Shown: piece by piece, positions 21,019-32,891 of the stretch | Layout: the number at the start of each line of letters is the position of its first letter | Numbering within the stretch: position 1 is the stretch's first letter | From: Gerris lacustris | Lineage: Eukaryota > Arthropoda > Insecta > Hemiptera > Gerridae | Assembly (NCBI GenBank): GCA_951217055.1 | Contig: OX578286.1 | Span: forward strand, 18,237,102-18,301,101 | Length of the DNA: 64,000 bases | Direction: 5' to 3' | The notes under the pieces: generated by a model | What the model was told of the DNA's origin: nothing | Databases searched by the model: none | Seen by the model: only the letters and a program-made list of their open reading frames with translations | Translations under genes and position numbers: made by a program

Positions 21019-21205
21019 TTATATTCCTTTGTCAAACAGTACATTTGTATGATTTATATATTTGAGTGATTATATATGCATGATTTGTACATAGGATAGT
21101 TGATATCCCTTTGTCAAAATAATACATTTGTATGACTTATACATTTGAGAAATTATATATGTATGGTCTGATACATACTATAATGTTATCCCCTTGTAAA
21201 AGAAT
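21019..21205. repeat. About 85-bp tandem repeat, just over two units
   Basis: Units begin TATATTCCTTTGTCAAACAG, GATATCCCTTTGTCAAAATA and TTATCCCCTTGTAAAAGAAT, each followed by TTGTATGAYTTATAYATTTG. A further isolated part-unit is at about 21735-21800. Confidence 0.6.
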
Positions 21206-21232
21206 ACGATGCAAATGGAACGAACACTTCCA

Positions 21233-21458
21233 AGGCTAAATCGGATTGTACGTGCCCTGGAAATTTCTTCGAGTTGGACCTCTACCTGGTTTATACACAG
21301 GAGGGTTGTTTTTCTTCAGAAAATGAGCGGAGCACCGCGAAGCGGTGCGGAGCGGCTATAGAAAATTCAAGGGTACACAAAATTAAGGTTTTTAATTTAA
21401 TATGCGAGATTTTATCACCTAACCTCAAAGTGGGGGCACGTACAATCTGATTTTACCC
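21233..21458. repeat. Inverted repeat around a GC-rich hairpin
   Basis: AAATCGGATTGTACGTGCCC (about 21238-21257) is mirrored by GGGGCACGTACAATCTGATT (about 21433-21452). Inside is a short perfect hairpin, GCACCGC-GAA-GCGGTGC (about 21331-21347), within a GCGGAGC-rich patch. It may be a small non-autonomous element. No duplication was identified. Confidence 0.55.
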
Positions 21459-22339
21459 ACTTCCAAAATACTATGTTAAATTAATATCTTGTGTGCATAG
21501 CAAAATAATGCTAAAAGGCGAGTATATTTTGTTCAGAACCCTGTAAAGTTTGTAAAATGTCATCTAAGATAGTTTAACTGTCGAGTAAAAGCATATTCTT
21601 CAATTGAAAATTAAGAAAAAAATTGAGGCTAAACTCGGCAATAGTGTACCTACCCCTTCTGTGTAATCGAAGTCGTACAGTTGGCTTCGAGATATCAATT
21701 CATCCCTTCCATTCGTTTATAATAATATATGTATAAAATAATTATACATGTATGGTTTGTTCATAGGAGAGTTGATATCCCTTTGTCAAAAAATACGTTG
21801 GAGTGAGAAGGGGCGCGCTATTGCCGATATTTACCAAAATTGATATAAAATTGCTAATTTAAATATTAATATGGTTTAAAATTCTGTAGATTCACAATTT
21901 AAGTATTAAAGAATAAACACATTTCAACAAATAAACTATGCATTTCTCACAAAAACAAAAAATAATTTATGACAAGAAACTAGTAGAAAATTTCAGCACA
22001 GAATATGACAATAAATACTTAATAATATCGAAAATAAAATACTTACAACAAAAAAAATATTAGAAGTGTTTGATCCCAGGTTCATATTAACGAATTATTT
22101 CATCTTCAATGTGGTTACGACGTATAATTTAGCAGAACAATAATACAATATATTAAAAACACTTTCACGAAACACTTTCAAGTTAATTTATAAATAAGAA
22201 ATAGTGTATTTCGAGAAAAATTCTGGAAATAATCAGTAGAATTAATAAAATAAAAACAAAAAAATATGAAAAAAACGTAAGCGCGTTTTTGAAATGAAGG
22301 AAGGTTACAACAGGGTTTCTTTAGATTTGAGTAGGTAAT
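21459..22339. other. Spacer, nothing recognised apart from a repeat part-unit
   Basis: It contains the isolated part-unit at 21735-21800. Otherwise AT-rich, with no gene. Confidence 0.35.
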
Positions 22340-22790
22340 AATAGCTAGTGATATGTCGCCAACAAACGCGACTACATTTTTAGGGGCGTAGATCCTTCTC
22401 GTAACCCTATGTATGGTTATTGGTCTATTTGTCAGTCGTCTTTGGTTCATATCTCCCGATCCGTTTAAGCTAAAAAGTTTAAATTTGAAATATTGGCGTA
22501 ACTTTTTGACCCACACAGAAAAAATACAGAGAAGATAAAAATTTAATATGCGCATGCGCAATTTAAAAAATGTGGTAAACTCAAATATTTTTAATATCGA
22601 TAGTGGTATCAAATGAAAGCTGCACCTGAGTAGGTTACAAATATGTATATGCTTGTTTAAATTTTGCATTCTTTATAGGTTTAATGAGTTAAAATATAGC
22701 CAAAAATCCCCCCCCCCAAACCGCCCCATATCGCTAGTCCTAAAAGTTGGAAATAATTCATGCTAATACATATATGAAAATAACGGAGTG
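22340..22790. repeat. GGTATCAAATGAAAGCTGC-family repeat, copy 1
   Basis: The segment 22605-22790 (GGTATCAAATGAAAGCTGC, TTTGCATTCTTTATAGG, TGAGTTAAAATATA, CGCTAGTCCTAAAA) recurs at about 51035-51790, split by an insert there, and inverted at about 58928-59168. The upstream part (ATATCTCCCGATCCGTTTAA) has the look of a transposon-internal repeat. Confidence 0.65.
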
Positions 22791-23282
22791 AAATTCTCAA
22801 TTTTTACAAATTTCATGGGCTATGAAAATTTCCATGAACAGCGTTATCTATCCTCGCGTTCTTGAAACGCACCGACACACGTAAACATAAAATTTAAAAT
22901 TGTAATTTTGTAACGAGAAAAGATTGTAGTCTATTAGTTATACAAACATATTATCAAATAGTTCTTTTATTAAAATATCAGTGGTACCGCTATGAAGTGA
23001 TTAAGATCGCTTAATACATTAAATCGGACCTAAAAGTTAAAATAAACTTTATACATCTTACGTTTAAATGAATCGATTTTGAAAAAAATTCACAAAAAAT
23101 TGTCTAAACAACTAAATACAAACCCAGATTTTTGTGCAGTGAAGTGTAGGGTAGTCCATATAAATGAGAGTAACTTTGTAACGGGGCTCTGGGGAGGGGG
23201 GTGGAGGGAGCTTCAGCTGCCCTCTTGTGGTTGCGCCACTGCCCCGAGGTGCTCATAATTTGGAGGCACTATCCCCTACAAC
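22791..23282. other. Spacer with a GC-rich patch
   Basis: No gene. About 23195-23260 is G-rich and C-rich and resembles transposon remnants, but I could not match it to another copy. Confidence 0.35.
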
Positions 23283-24710
23283 CTGAAAGCGTAATGCAAT
23301 AAGTATTAGATATTAAGAAAATAGTTAATCATGATGAGTTGATAGTTAAAGAAGATGATTGTAGTAGGGAGCTGTATTGTGGAGGAGTAGGGTGCCGTTG
23401 TATATTCCTTAACTTACATGTTCCGGCCATCTTCATATCAACTATTATAAAATGTATCACTTCACTACTAAATAACTGATGTTGCTGTTTCTATCCAGTT
23501 GAAATTTTACAAGCCTGTTTCAATTGTAGATACTTACGACGATGGAGACTTCGGATCTGAACTGACCGCGAAAACCCTCCAATTCAAATGAAAAGGGGAA
23601 AAAAGATAGTGCCCAGTAGAGGTATAAATAATTATAAAAATAAAAGTAATAATAAAAGAACACAAAGAAAGCCCAAGTACCTTGGATAATATAAGGGGGT
23701 TTATTAACAATTAAAATAATAAAGATAACATGTAATATTAGCCTGGTGTAACGGTGTGTGGTGAGGTGTAGAGATTGAGTCTGCATTCGTCAGTAAACTG
23801 GATCGGGCGTACAGATACTGCTGGCTCTGGAGACAAATATAATATGTCCGGGCGGACATACAAAGAAGAACTGGAAATATGCAGTGGCTTGGTGAACTGA
23901 TCAGTATACAAGTGTCCGGGCGGACAAAGGAGGAAGGGTTTGAACTGAGATGAAAGAAAATAATTTATCCGGACAGATATATCACTTCCACAAACTCACT
24001 TCCACTTCATGTGACTGGCAAAAAGGATGTGAACTGTTCTGGCCAGGTTGCCCAATACAAAATAAATATATAAAATAAAAAACTAACCAAAGATTTGTTA
24101 GAAATAAGAAGGTTCTAAACAAAGATTAGCTTACAAAGGGGGACACACACAGCTGTGCCCCGGAACAAATACAAATATTTAATATAAAATCAAAAAATAT
24201 ACTTCTCCTTAACATATTATAATAAAATAAAATAAATAATATATACGTATAAATAAATAAAATAAACTGTGGCTTTAACAGACGATGTATCTAAAGTTTT
24301 ATCAAAATCGTTACTTTACCGCGTAAGATATCTGTAAAAACGTTGTTTTCTCTATTTTAAACGTTTAGGTCCACTTTATCGTTTTTTTTACGATCTTTAT
24401 CACTTCAGAGCGGAGTCGCTGTTGGTTTTACTAAAAATAAATGCGTCTCATCGAATAGGTAATGATAAAATTTTTCCCGTCCTGAAATTCCAATTTTTCA
24501 TTTGGAGCTCATGTTTACGCGAGCGAACTCTTAGACAGATAATGCTGTTCAACGAACATAGCCTGAGCATTATTAAAAGGAACATTTATACCAAAATTCA
24601 ACTATATCAGTCTACTCAAGTTATCGTCGGACACGTAAACGTTACTGACAGAGAGGAGAAAGGATGCATATTTTGTTGAATGTAGGAAGCTCGCTCACAC
24701 TCGCTTCAAT
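23283..24710. mobile_element. DNA-transposon-like repeat family C, copy 1, split by a solo LTR
   Basis: 23283-23542 and 24281-24710 together are collinear with 27969-28303 plus about 29113-29426. The family ends resemble inverted repeats: ATTGAAGCGAGCG at the left of copy 2, and the complement of ATTGAAGCGAGTG at the right here. The right part includes CTGAGCATTATTAAAAGGAA and GACACGTAAACGTTAC. Short open frames on it are not conserved between copies. Confidence 0.75.
23543..24280. mobile_element. Solo LTR (738 bp)
   Basis: It starts TGGAGACTTCGG and ends GGCTTTAACA (TG...CA) and is flanked by GACGA at 23538-23542 and 24281-24285. The second copy of the host repeat has the unoccupied site GGACGATGTAT at about 28227-28237, so the insertion and its 5-bp duplication are directly visible. 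No internal retroviral-type region is present, which means the two LTRs of a former element recombined to leave one. It contains TATAAATAAT near 23624, several AATAAA motifs near its right end, and two TGTCCGGGCGGACA-like palindromes (about 23847 and 23911). The retrotransposon family is not known. Confidence 0.85.
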
Positions 24711-24970
24711 TATTTTTCGAAAAAAAATGATTCTGACGATTTTGATTAAACAATTCTAAAATACAGTCTATCAAAATACGAATTTAATCATATAAGTCGT
24801 TTTCCTGATGGGAATGATCCCATTCCTGAAAACTAAAAAGGCAAAGGGTGAGAGTACAAGTTCGATTCTCCGCCAGGTAAGAATTAAATGTAATCACGAA
24901 AAGTCAAAACAACTAAAAAATGGAAAAAAAAAACTGGGCCAATTAATAATATTGTGTTCTCCAATTATGT
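24711..24970. repeat. Dispersed repeat with tRNA-like T loop, partner 46960-47235
   Basis: It is collinear with the right part of the element at 46668-47235: ACGATTTTGATTAA, AAAATACGAATTTAATC..ATATAAG, a T-loop-like AAGTTCGATTCTCC, then ATGAGAAAGGTTAG.GAGTTGT. In this copy the left half of the element is missing. Confidence 0.6.
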
Positions 24971-25084
24971 TCTCATAAATGAGAAAGGTTAGCATGAGTT
25001 GTATTTGTATTGGACATGTTTTTGTAATAACCTATACATATTAATATTAACTTTAGACTGCTCTATTATAATAAAGAAACAGCA

Positions 25085-25117
<33 letters not shown>

Positions 25118-25976
25118 TATTTGAGAAAAGTTAGTTATTCTTCATGTAATTTCCACTTGAGCTCAACTATATAATGTCATAGCTCTCTAAATTTGATTTA
25201 TTACTTATTCTTTTAATAATTCTCCGATATTTTTTTATTATTTCATTTTTTTTGTAAATCTGATACATATATAGTAAGTACACTTTCTAAAAATACTCTC
25301 CTTTATTATACGAGAATGAGACGAATTTGCATGGAAATGTGCAATGAATAATCTAAGGAATAAGGGGAAATAATTGATTTTTTTCGAATTAGTATTTTCT
25401 CAGGCAGATAAAACACCAAAGTGTTGTACTTTCCATCACGAAATCGGATAAATTAAATAAGAATATAGATCCGTGGAAAACATTCAAGTTTCCAAATGGA
25501 AAATAGCAGAGTAATTTTTGAAGTAAATTGACTTCATGAAGAAACAACGTAATACTCCCAATGCTAAATCAATAAAGTTATTAGGATTCTACAGGAGTTT
25601 AAGGTAATTTTGGAAGTCATTGCAGTTTAGCATGCAACCGAGTTATGCTAAATAATTTTTGCTCTTTCTATAAAAAGGGGAAAAGTTATTTATCAAAATA
25701 TATTTAGTACATGGGAGAATAAGGTGAACTAGATATGACGCATACAATCTTAACTGACGATACAGTTCTGTATATTACAGTATTGGGGTGCCTCGGTAAC
25801 ACGTGTAGGAGAGCAGTTGGCTTCCTCATCAATAAAGTTAAACAGCAATAGGGTTGCCAGATTACCAAAAGTTAAAACCGGGACACATAGTCGGGAAAAT
25901 GGTACCCCCCCCCCCCCGTATTCATATTTACCCCCTCCCCCACTCTCAAAGAAATGAAATAAATTAATAAAAATGT
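24971..25976. other. AT-rich spacer with oligo-A and (TA)n
   Basis: It includes an A run and TA repeat at about 25084-25118, and a poly-C run at about 25906-25918. No gene was recognised. Confidence 0.4.
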
Positions 25977-26016
25977 AAAATAATCTTCCAATTAGTGTGG
26001 CACATAGCTTCCTCTC
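25977..26016 (-). repeat. Short dispersed motif, copy 3 (inverted)
   Basis: On the minus strand it reads GAGGAAGCTATGTGCCACAC then TAATTGGAAGATTATTTT, matching the core seen at 48865-48903 with two differences. Confidence 0.7.
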
Positions 26017-26149
26017 GTCAATGATATTTTAATGATTTTATATGCTTTTGCAACCTATTATTGTCAAATTTATTTAATTTTCTCTCCCTTCCTTCAATCT
26101 GTCAAAGTTGTTTTTAATTTTTTATTTTTACATGAATTAAAGTCTCAAT

Positions 26150-27000
26150 TTAGCCAAATTTATAGAATATTAAGAAAAATCCAAGGGTTTGCCCGTGCAA
26201 ATTTCCAAAAATGGACAAAAAAAATACATATTTAGGGTGTAAAAAATTCGTAATAATCAAACTACCTCCTGTGCTTTGTTATATTCCGGATACAAATGAT
26301 CAAATTTCTCCGTGCCAGTACGCTACAGGTATAACCGAGCAAATTTAAGATTATTTTTGAAAAAATTGTAAAAATCAATCTACCCACTTAGCCGGGTGCC
26401 TACTTTCTTTGTTCTTAGCCCTAAAACGTCTATTCCAGAGAGGGCATCCTAATTTCCTAGTTTAACAAGCTTTCCCAACTGCTTAAAAAAACACGTTAGT
26501 TGTGATAATTATCCCTGTTTTCGGCTCTGAAACTTTAGGTGCTACCTATTGAGCTTTTTGTAGCAATTTCTATGAGTGCAAAATCATGAAAAGTCCTAAA
26601 ACTGGTCAAAAGTTTTAGGAAGTCAAGCAGGATTCTTTTTTGACATGTAAAATTCGTAAAACTATATTATTCCCTTCTTTTCCACCTCCTATGCTTTGCT
26701 AGAGAATTCCGATACAAAATGGTAGTTCGATTTTCACGAATTCCTTACAAAATTCCGTTAAATGTTTTCGGTTATAATAAACCCCAATACACGTATTTTA
26801 CACGGAAAAAATTGTCAATTTGTATCCGGAATATAGCAAGGCATAGGAGGTAGTTCGAGTTTTACGATTTTAACCCGTAAAAATACACCTTTTTTTCAAA
26901 CGTGTCTATACTGGTTTTTATCCAATTTTTTTTTTGGTATTTTCATGGGCAAACCCATAGGTTTTCCTTAATATTATTTTAAATAGTCTAAAATTTAAAG
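26150..27000. repeat. Foldback element with about 190-bp inverted arms
   Basis: The left arm, about 26150-26340 (GGGTTTGCCCGTGCAAAT, AACTACCTCCTGTGCTTTG, TATATTCCGGATACAAAT), is mirrored by about 26800-26995. A third, shorter related stretch lies at about 26645-26760 (CACCTCCTATGCTTTGCTAG). The roughly 450-bp centre includes a block (ACGTTAGTTGTGATAATTAT, about 26490-26515) repeated directly at about 27487-27515. Confidence 0.7.
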
Positions 27001-27169
27001 AGGCATTACATAGGTAATTTTATCACAAAGATTTTATCATAAAGAAACTTTGGTAAAATGCTTTCGCTGACCTCAGGATTAAAACAAGGTTGGTTAGTTG
27101 TACATTTTTTTAAAAAGAAAATAAAAAAAAATTAGAAAAAAAGAAAGTTAATGCCTCTCTTGAAAGAAC

Positions 27170-27171
<2 letters not shown>

Positions 27172-27211
<40 letters not shown>

Positions 27212-27212
27212 T
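27172..27212 (+). repeat. (ATT)n microsatellite
   Basis: A pure trinucleotide run of about 13 units. Confidence 0.95.
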
Positions 27213-27968
27213 GGTCTTATATTACTTTGCTTTGTAAGTTCCATAGCACACCTATTACCCCAATTTTGAACCACTTCCCGTCATTCAATCTTCCCCAAAT
27301 TTTGCACATGGAAACAATTTAGATGAAGAATACAGAAGAGACCATTTTTTACCAGAGACCTGTTTTTAAAAATGGTATTTTTATATTAATTATTACAAAA
27401 GGGATATAATCTCTCAAATGTTTAAATCATACTCATACAATCTTTCAAATGTACAAATGTTACAAATTTACTGTTTCAGCATTGGTTGAACACGTTAATT
27501 GTGAAAATTATCCCTGTTTTTGGCAGCTAATGCTTTGAAGTTGGTAATTATGGGTTTAAAAATGTTTCATTTCTTGGTCAGGAATTGTTTAATAGTTCTA
27601 AGTATCAAAAACTTTGCTGGTAACGACCTCCTAACAAAGGTACATCTGAAGGCAAATTCGCTAAAAAGAGAAATTAGGTAAAAGGTCTGGATACTTAAAT
27701 ATCCATTCTAAGTTGGAGTTGTTCCAAAGTTTTACGAATAAAATTTTTTCTCTCCTCTGTTAAGGGACATTTTAACGGAAATTAAAGACAGAAATGTGAA
27801 GAAGATAATTCTTTGGCAAAGATATAAGCTATTGACCTATTTTAGTAACTCTTATAGCCCCAAGTAGAACTCCTAACACCTTTGATAAGTATAGATTTGT
27901 TTTAATAGCTTCATTGTTCTATTTCTTATCTCATTAATTTTCTAGACTAGGCATCGCGTGGCTCTATC
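27213..27968. other. Spacer with one repeat block
   Basis: About 27487-27570 repeats part of 26490-26580 (ACGTTAATTGTGAAAATTAT, CCCTGTTTTTGGC). No gene seen. Confidence 0.4.
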
Positions 27969-29426
27969 ATTGAAGCGAGCGAATGCAATAAGTATATATT
28001 GAATTGAATATTGAGAAAATAGATAATCATGATGAGTTTATAGTTAAAGAGTAAGTTTGTAGTAGAAGTCTAGTAGTGGGGAAGCCACCCTGCATTCTTA
28101 CTATTCCACTAAGTACATGCTTCGGACATCTTGATTTCAACTATTATTAAAATGTATCACTCCATTACACAAAAACTTCTGCTTGTATCAAGTTAAAATT
28201 TAGCATTCCTTTTTCGATTGTACTTTGGACGATGTATATGAAGTTTTATTAAAATAGTTACGTTGGAACGTAAGATATCGGTAAAAACGTCATTTTCTTT
28301 ATTAGGGTCCGTAAGCAAAACCAAGGACCCTTATATTTTCCTGCGTGTGTCTGTCCGTCCGTCCTCTCGCGTGCTCTCACGGCTACACCTTTCGTCCGAT
28401 CACTTTGAAATTTGGCATGTATGTGTCTTGTACCTGCCCACATATTTTAAAAATAAAGCGACTTAAAAAAAAATATTTTTCAAAAAAATTAGGGTAAAAA
28501 AACTTAAGGGTTAAAAATTTTACATTTTTTTTCGACACCGTGAGGGGTATCATATGAAAGGGTACGTCGAGCTGATTACAAAAATATATAATCCTTTGGT
28601 TATAACTTTGATAGGGCGAGCGTAGGCGAGTTTGAAGCGGGTGTGAAACGTGTCCCCCCCTCTATCTCGCTTATGTGAAGTGCAAAAAATTTGAAAAAAA
28701 TCCTGAACATTCTTCGACCAAAAGTAAAGATACTACTTTTTGGAAATTTCGAAAAAATATTATTTTATTTTTTATTGACAAAATACGTTTTTTTTCTAAT
28801 TATGGTCTTTTCGATGTATTTATATGGTTGTAGTCCGGTTCAGTGGCAAAAAAATACTTCATCGGAAGTTTGTTTATGTGTTTTGAGAATATCAGACCCG
28901 CATAGGATAGTTCAAAGTAAGCTTTTTAGCATTTTAGAAAACACCATCAATAGAGTACACTTAAACTATACAGGGTTGCCTACGGACCCTCGCTGTGTGC
29001 TGACCAGCACACACTTGACCTGTTTATTATACATGGGGCAACATCCCATGGAAGAGTTAAGATTGCCAAAATGCATAAATCACTATGTACTGTATGTACA
29101 GGGTGTTTCACTATAATAGTTTCAACGATCTTTATCACATCATAGCGGTGTCGCTGTTGGTTTCACTAAAAAAAATGTTCGTTTCATCGAATAGGTGATG
29201 AAAATTTTACATTTGAAGGTCCTTACGCGTGAATTCTTGGACGGATAACGCTGTCCAACAAACTTACGAACTTAGCCTGAGCATTAATAAAAGGAACATG
29301 AATACCAAATTTTAACAAAATCGGTCAAGTTTTACTAAAGTTATCGTCAGACACGTAAACGTTACAGACAGACAGACAACATGCATATTTTGTTGAATGT
29401 AAGAAGCTCGCTTATGCTCGTTTCAA
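27969..29426. mobile_element. DNA-transposon-like repeat family C, copy 2, split by a GGGTCC element
   Basis: 27969-28303 and about 29113-29426 match the two halves of family C copy 1 (23283-24710). Here the solo-LTR site is empty, but another element occupies 28304 to about 29110. The ends are ATTGAAGCGAGCG and GCTCGTTTCAAT. The region just before the right end has ACGTTACAGACAGACAGACA, a motif also seen in other repeats in the window. Confidence 0.75.
28304..28990 (+). mobile_element. GGGTCC-family element (687 bp) with short inverted ends
   Basis: AGGGTCCGTA at 28304-28313 is perfectly inverted as TACGGACCCT at 28981-28990. Internal sequence matches the inverted copy at 11388-12005, including the GGTATCATATGAAAGGGTACG stretch cut by small differences. 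Similarity between the two copies continues about 10 bp past 28990 (CGCTGTGTGCT), so 28990 may not be the exact border. Short frames on it are chance: they are not kept in the other copy. Confidence 0.75.
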
Positions 29427-30249
29427 TAAAATGTATTTAGCAATACAACATACTTTACAAACTTTTTTAATATTATAGAAAGATAATATGTCTAATGTCC
29501 TATTTAAAAAATAAATAAATTAAAAAATAACACTAGAGATAAAACAAGATTTATTTAAATTTTATTAATATACTTTTTTATTATTTTTTTTATTACATCA
29601 TCCCCCAAAGAACAAAGAAAAAAAAATTTAAAAAAAGTAAAAATGTTGATGGAGTCTAATTTATTAAAGAGAACAAAAACAAATTACATCTAATAAATAT
29701 TTAAAAAAAAAAAAATATTTTCTTGCTCCCTATTTTTATTTAATTAAATTTAAAGTTATTTAATAATTATATATATATTCGAGGAAAATATAAAGGGGAA
29801 AAACAGTGCCACAAAATAGTAGTACAAAAAAAAACTTTGACGTGATCTCGTAAAATGAATAATTACGTTTTTCTGTCTCTATTTTTCTGTCAAAGCTTGT
29901 ATTTTTTTAAATTTATATCATATATCAAAGTAATATAATATAATATTTGTTATATTTTAACATTCTATTCGTGGTTTTTAATTAGAAGTAAAACATGTAT
30001 TGTTATTAGGTTAAAATTATATGATTTTTTTCTGCTTGGTATAAAAATGCAAAAATTAAAATGCAGAGATAGGCAATACAATTTTGAGAGAATTTCCAAC
30101 CTTTAGAATTCCTACTTTGGTTCTGTCCTTCATTGTAAAAAGTAGAAAGTCAGTTATAGAGAAAACTTAGTGCAAGAATGATGAATGAAAATAGAACTTA
30201 GCTAACATTAAGCTCTTAAAACTGTCAACTAAATCGACCAATCCCTGCT
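29427..30249. other. Strongly AT-rich spacer
   Basis: Low-complexity A/T tracts, no gene or recognised repeat. Confidence 0.4.
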
Positions 30250-30500
30250 TGGTCTAGCTGACGAGACCCAGTGTGGCTGTGTGAGGAAGAGGATGAAATC
30301 CCTTTTCACTTTATAAGCTGTACTACATTAACTCGCCTGAGGTGGGTAACCTTTAGCTTAGGCCATTCTGCCTACTTAAGAACTAATGTTCTTTAGTAGT
30401 TCAGGTTCTTTCCCTAAGCAAAGTACCCAATTTCAGAGGGTCTACCAACCTCCTTAGTGGATTAAGCATAAGAAGTTTGTTAACTCGGGTTTACACCTTG
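30250..30500. repeat. Dispersed repeat pair member (partner 20571-20800)
   Basis: Collinear with 20571-20800 over about 200 bp, at roughly two-thirds similarity by eye, as described there. Confidence 0.6.
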
Positions 30501-30589
30501 GTAGCATGGAAGGTCTTGCTCTTTCAGACTTTATGTTTAAAATATATCTTTAAAAAGTCTCCTGGGATGGGGGAAAACTGAAAATCGAT

Positions 30590-30830
30590 TCTCTTATCGA
30601 GGGATTTGGAATTTATAAGACTCATTAGGCCAGTTGTGACCTATGCACTGGAAACATGAGCTATGTCTGCTGTATTCTAATGCAGAGTGCATTAGGCATA
30701 ATCAAGCGGAGAGTTTTAAGAAGACTTAATGGTCTTTGATGACAAAGTAGACTTAGAGAAACAGCGAGTTCGTGGGGCCATAGGCACCTGTTCCGTCTGC
30801 TAGGAGGCGATCAATGAATCGAGGACGACA
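30590..30830 (+). pseudogene. Non-LTR retrotransposon (LINE) RT C-terminal remnant
   Basis: Reading two frames gives short matches to the region after the palm of LINE reverse transcriptases: IYKT, then LIRPVVTYALET (about 30625-30660), and further on IKRRVLRRLNG (about 30698-30732) and HLFRL (about 30785-30800). The order and spacing fit the conserved LI.PVLTYGSETW...ERRILRRI pattern of that family. Several stops and frameshifts show it is dead. There is no 5' part and no clear tail. Confidence 0.55.
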
Positions 30831-31516
30831 CCCAAGGTCGCGGTTTCGTCCCCTCAGCATGATTTGCATGTATGAGCGAGGGCACCTCTTAAAGGTTCCT
30901 GCTGGTGATGCTCTGATTCATATCTGTGAGTCAAGAGCAGTACAAGGGTATGGGTATGACCCCATGCTTTGATGCTCATATTACCAAAGCTCATTAATGA
31001 CTCCACCATACTCGCTTCAGCGGTACATTGTTCAGAGGTATGAAGTGACAGTACCGGTGGCGGAATCTCTCCATCACGGGCACTGTTAGACCACTGTAGA
31101 GATTCCACCACGGAGTTAGTAAAATGGGCCAAAAGGTTCCAACAGTGATTCGTCCTAAGGATTTTAAAATTCTGAGATCTCATTGGCTCCCTATCCCATT
31201 TTTCTAGACATAGTACATAGCACAGACTTTAGTACAAGTACTAGGACCTACTACTACTATTATGGTTTAATAGATATAGAAAGGATACTCAGAAGTGAAG
31301 ATAAAGTGGAATTTGTAATAAAGACTGGTTAGCTTATAGCACTCTGATTCCGATTTTCAAAACAGGCACGTGTTGTTTTGGCTCGAGGAAAGCAGGTGGA
31401 GGCAGATAAATAGGAACGTAGGTTATTTTTCTTAAAACTAGATTTAGAGAGTGCCAGTGCCAGTAGTGTGTTTCTTGCTACAGTAAGTGTTTATTTCGTA
31501 TTGAAACGAGAAAGGA
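30831..31516. other. Spacer, nothing certain
   Basis: Somewhat less AT-rich than its surroundings. A donor-like ACAGTAAGT occurs at about 31480, but no exon could be built around it. Confidence 0.3.
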
Positions 31517-31580
31517 TCAAGTACCTAAAGTACCTTTAGTTTCCTAAAGTACCTTTAGTTTCCTAAAGTACTTTAGGAAG
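31517..31580. repeat. Short tandem and palindromic repeat (20-bp unit)
   Basis: CCTAAAGTACCTTTAGTTT is repeated about two and a half times and ends in the palindrome CCTAAAGTACTTTAGG. Confidence 0.7.
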
Positions 31581-32040
31581 TTAAATAATTCCTGTCAAAT
31601 TAACTGTTAATACTGCAGGTCTAGAAACAAGTTAAAGTTATTCAGTACACTAAAGGCACAATTATTATTCTAGAAAACTTTTCTATTCTGCGGAAGTCCA
31701 AATCAGTGTAATGTTGTTTTGGGCATTCGTTCCAGAATACTTGAACCTTCTCTGATACAATTATACACCACCTACATCGTCATAATATTTGCCATTGAAA
31801 GATAACAATAGACGGATCAAGATATCTTATTGTAATTGAATTCAGAAATACTACTACTAATAATAATAATAGTTTAATTTGCTCTTAAGTACAAAACTCT
31901 TAGCAATAGTAATAGTACTAATAATTAAAACAGGATTAAGCTATCTCAATCTTACATATTTTATTGATGACTTGATGACACAGTGAGACAACAATGTTGT
32001 TAGAAGAAACAAAAACTGATTTGATCTAATTTCCAAGAAT
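31581..32040. other. Spacer, nothing recognised
   Basis: AT-rich, no gene. Confidence 0.35.
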
Positions 32041-32207
32041 ATTTGTTCTAGTAAATTTAGTTTATCTAGTTAGTTTAGTTCTTCTAGTTCATTTAGTTCA
32101 TCTAAAACATTTATGTAGTTCTTTTACTGCATTTAGTTCGTCTAGTTAGTTTAGTTCATCTATTTTATTTAGTTCGTTCAGTTCATATAGTTCGTTTAGT
32201 TCTAAAT
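32041..32207 (+). repeat. Degenerate TTTAGTTCATCTAG-type tandem repeat
   Basis: Short units of TTTAGTTC, TCTAGTTA and close variants repeat about 15 times with a variable period. It ends at the hAT-like element. Confidence 0.7.
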
Positions 32208-32215
32208 CTGACCTT

Positions 32216-32872
32216 CAGGGCCGTAACTACCACCGGGGCAACCGGGGCAGTGCCCCGGGGGCCCCCGATCCTACGGTCCTATTGGAATTTCAATGGGCAA
32301 AACGAAATAATGTTTATCAAAAAAATTAGTTTCAGGAAAGAATAATTAAGGACTATTATTAAACGGTTCTTTTGAAACTAGGAGGCCCCTAGACATTTAC
32401 AGAAAAAGATTCAATATTTTTACGCACCAGGACCAGGGGCCCCATGACAAACGTAGTTCACCAGCAAGTTTTTTGAGGACTATTACACGGTGAACTGACA
32501 AAAAACTTTGACGCTTATTAAATATATTGTTCACCTTTATCAGAGTTTTTTCCTTAAACTGTTACGAAGAGATCGTATAAGTTATAAATATGTATTGATG
32601 TAGAACAATTAACCAGGAGGTAGGTGAGTATTTAGCTATAGAGGCTAAAATTAGGCTAAATTAGACCTACTATAGATTTGGGTAAATTTGACCTCTAGAA
32701 TGCATTTAAACACGTTTTGGGGGTTATTTTTCAAAAAATTTCCGGGGGAGGACCCCGACCCTGAACCTCCCTTTTCCTAGGGGGGGGGGGGGGGGGGGGT
32801 TCCCCTCGACACTACGAAGGGCCCCCAGAATAATCTTGCCGTAGGGCCCCCAAGATTGTAGTTACGGCCCTG
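32216..32872. mobile_element. hAT-like non-autonomous element (657 bp), perfect 8-bp duplication
   Basis: It begins CAGGGCCGTAACTAC and ends with its exact complement GTAGTTACGGCCCTG. CTGACCTT flanks it perfectly on both sides (32208-32215 and 32873-32880). CAG...CTG ends and an 8-bp duplication are hallmarks of hAT elements. The interior has blocks of G and C, including a run of about 20 G at 32779-32799, and no transposase ORF. Confidence 0.9.
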
Positions 32873-32891
32873 CTGACCTTCATCATAATCA

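Noticed and set aside
22178..22669. 163-codon minus-strand frame
   Set aside because: It overlaps a dispersed repeat and is A/T driven. The overlap with 51035 and 59100 shows no conservation of the frame.
28691..29116. 141-codon plus-strand frame
   Set aside because: It spans the end of the GGGTCC repeat and adjacent sequence. The other copy of this repeat does not keep the frame.
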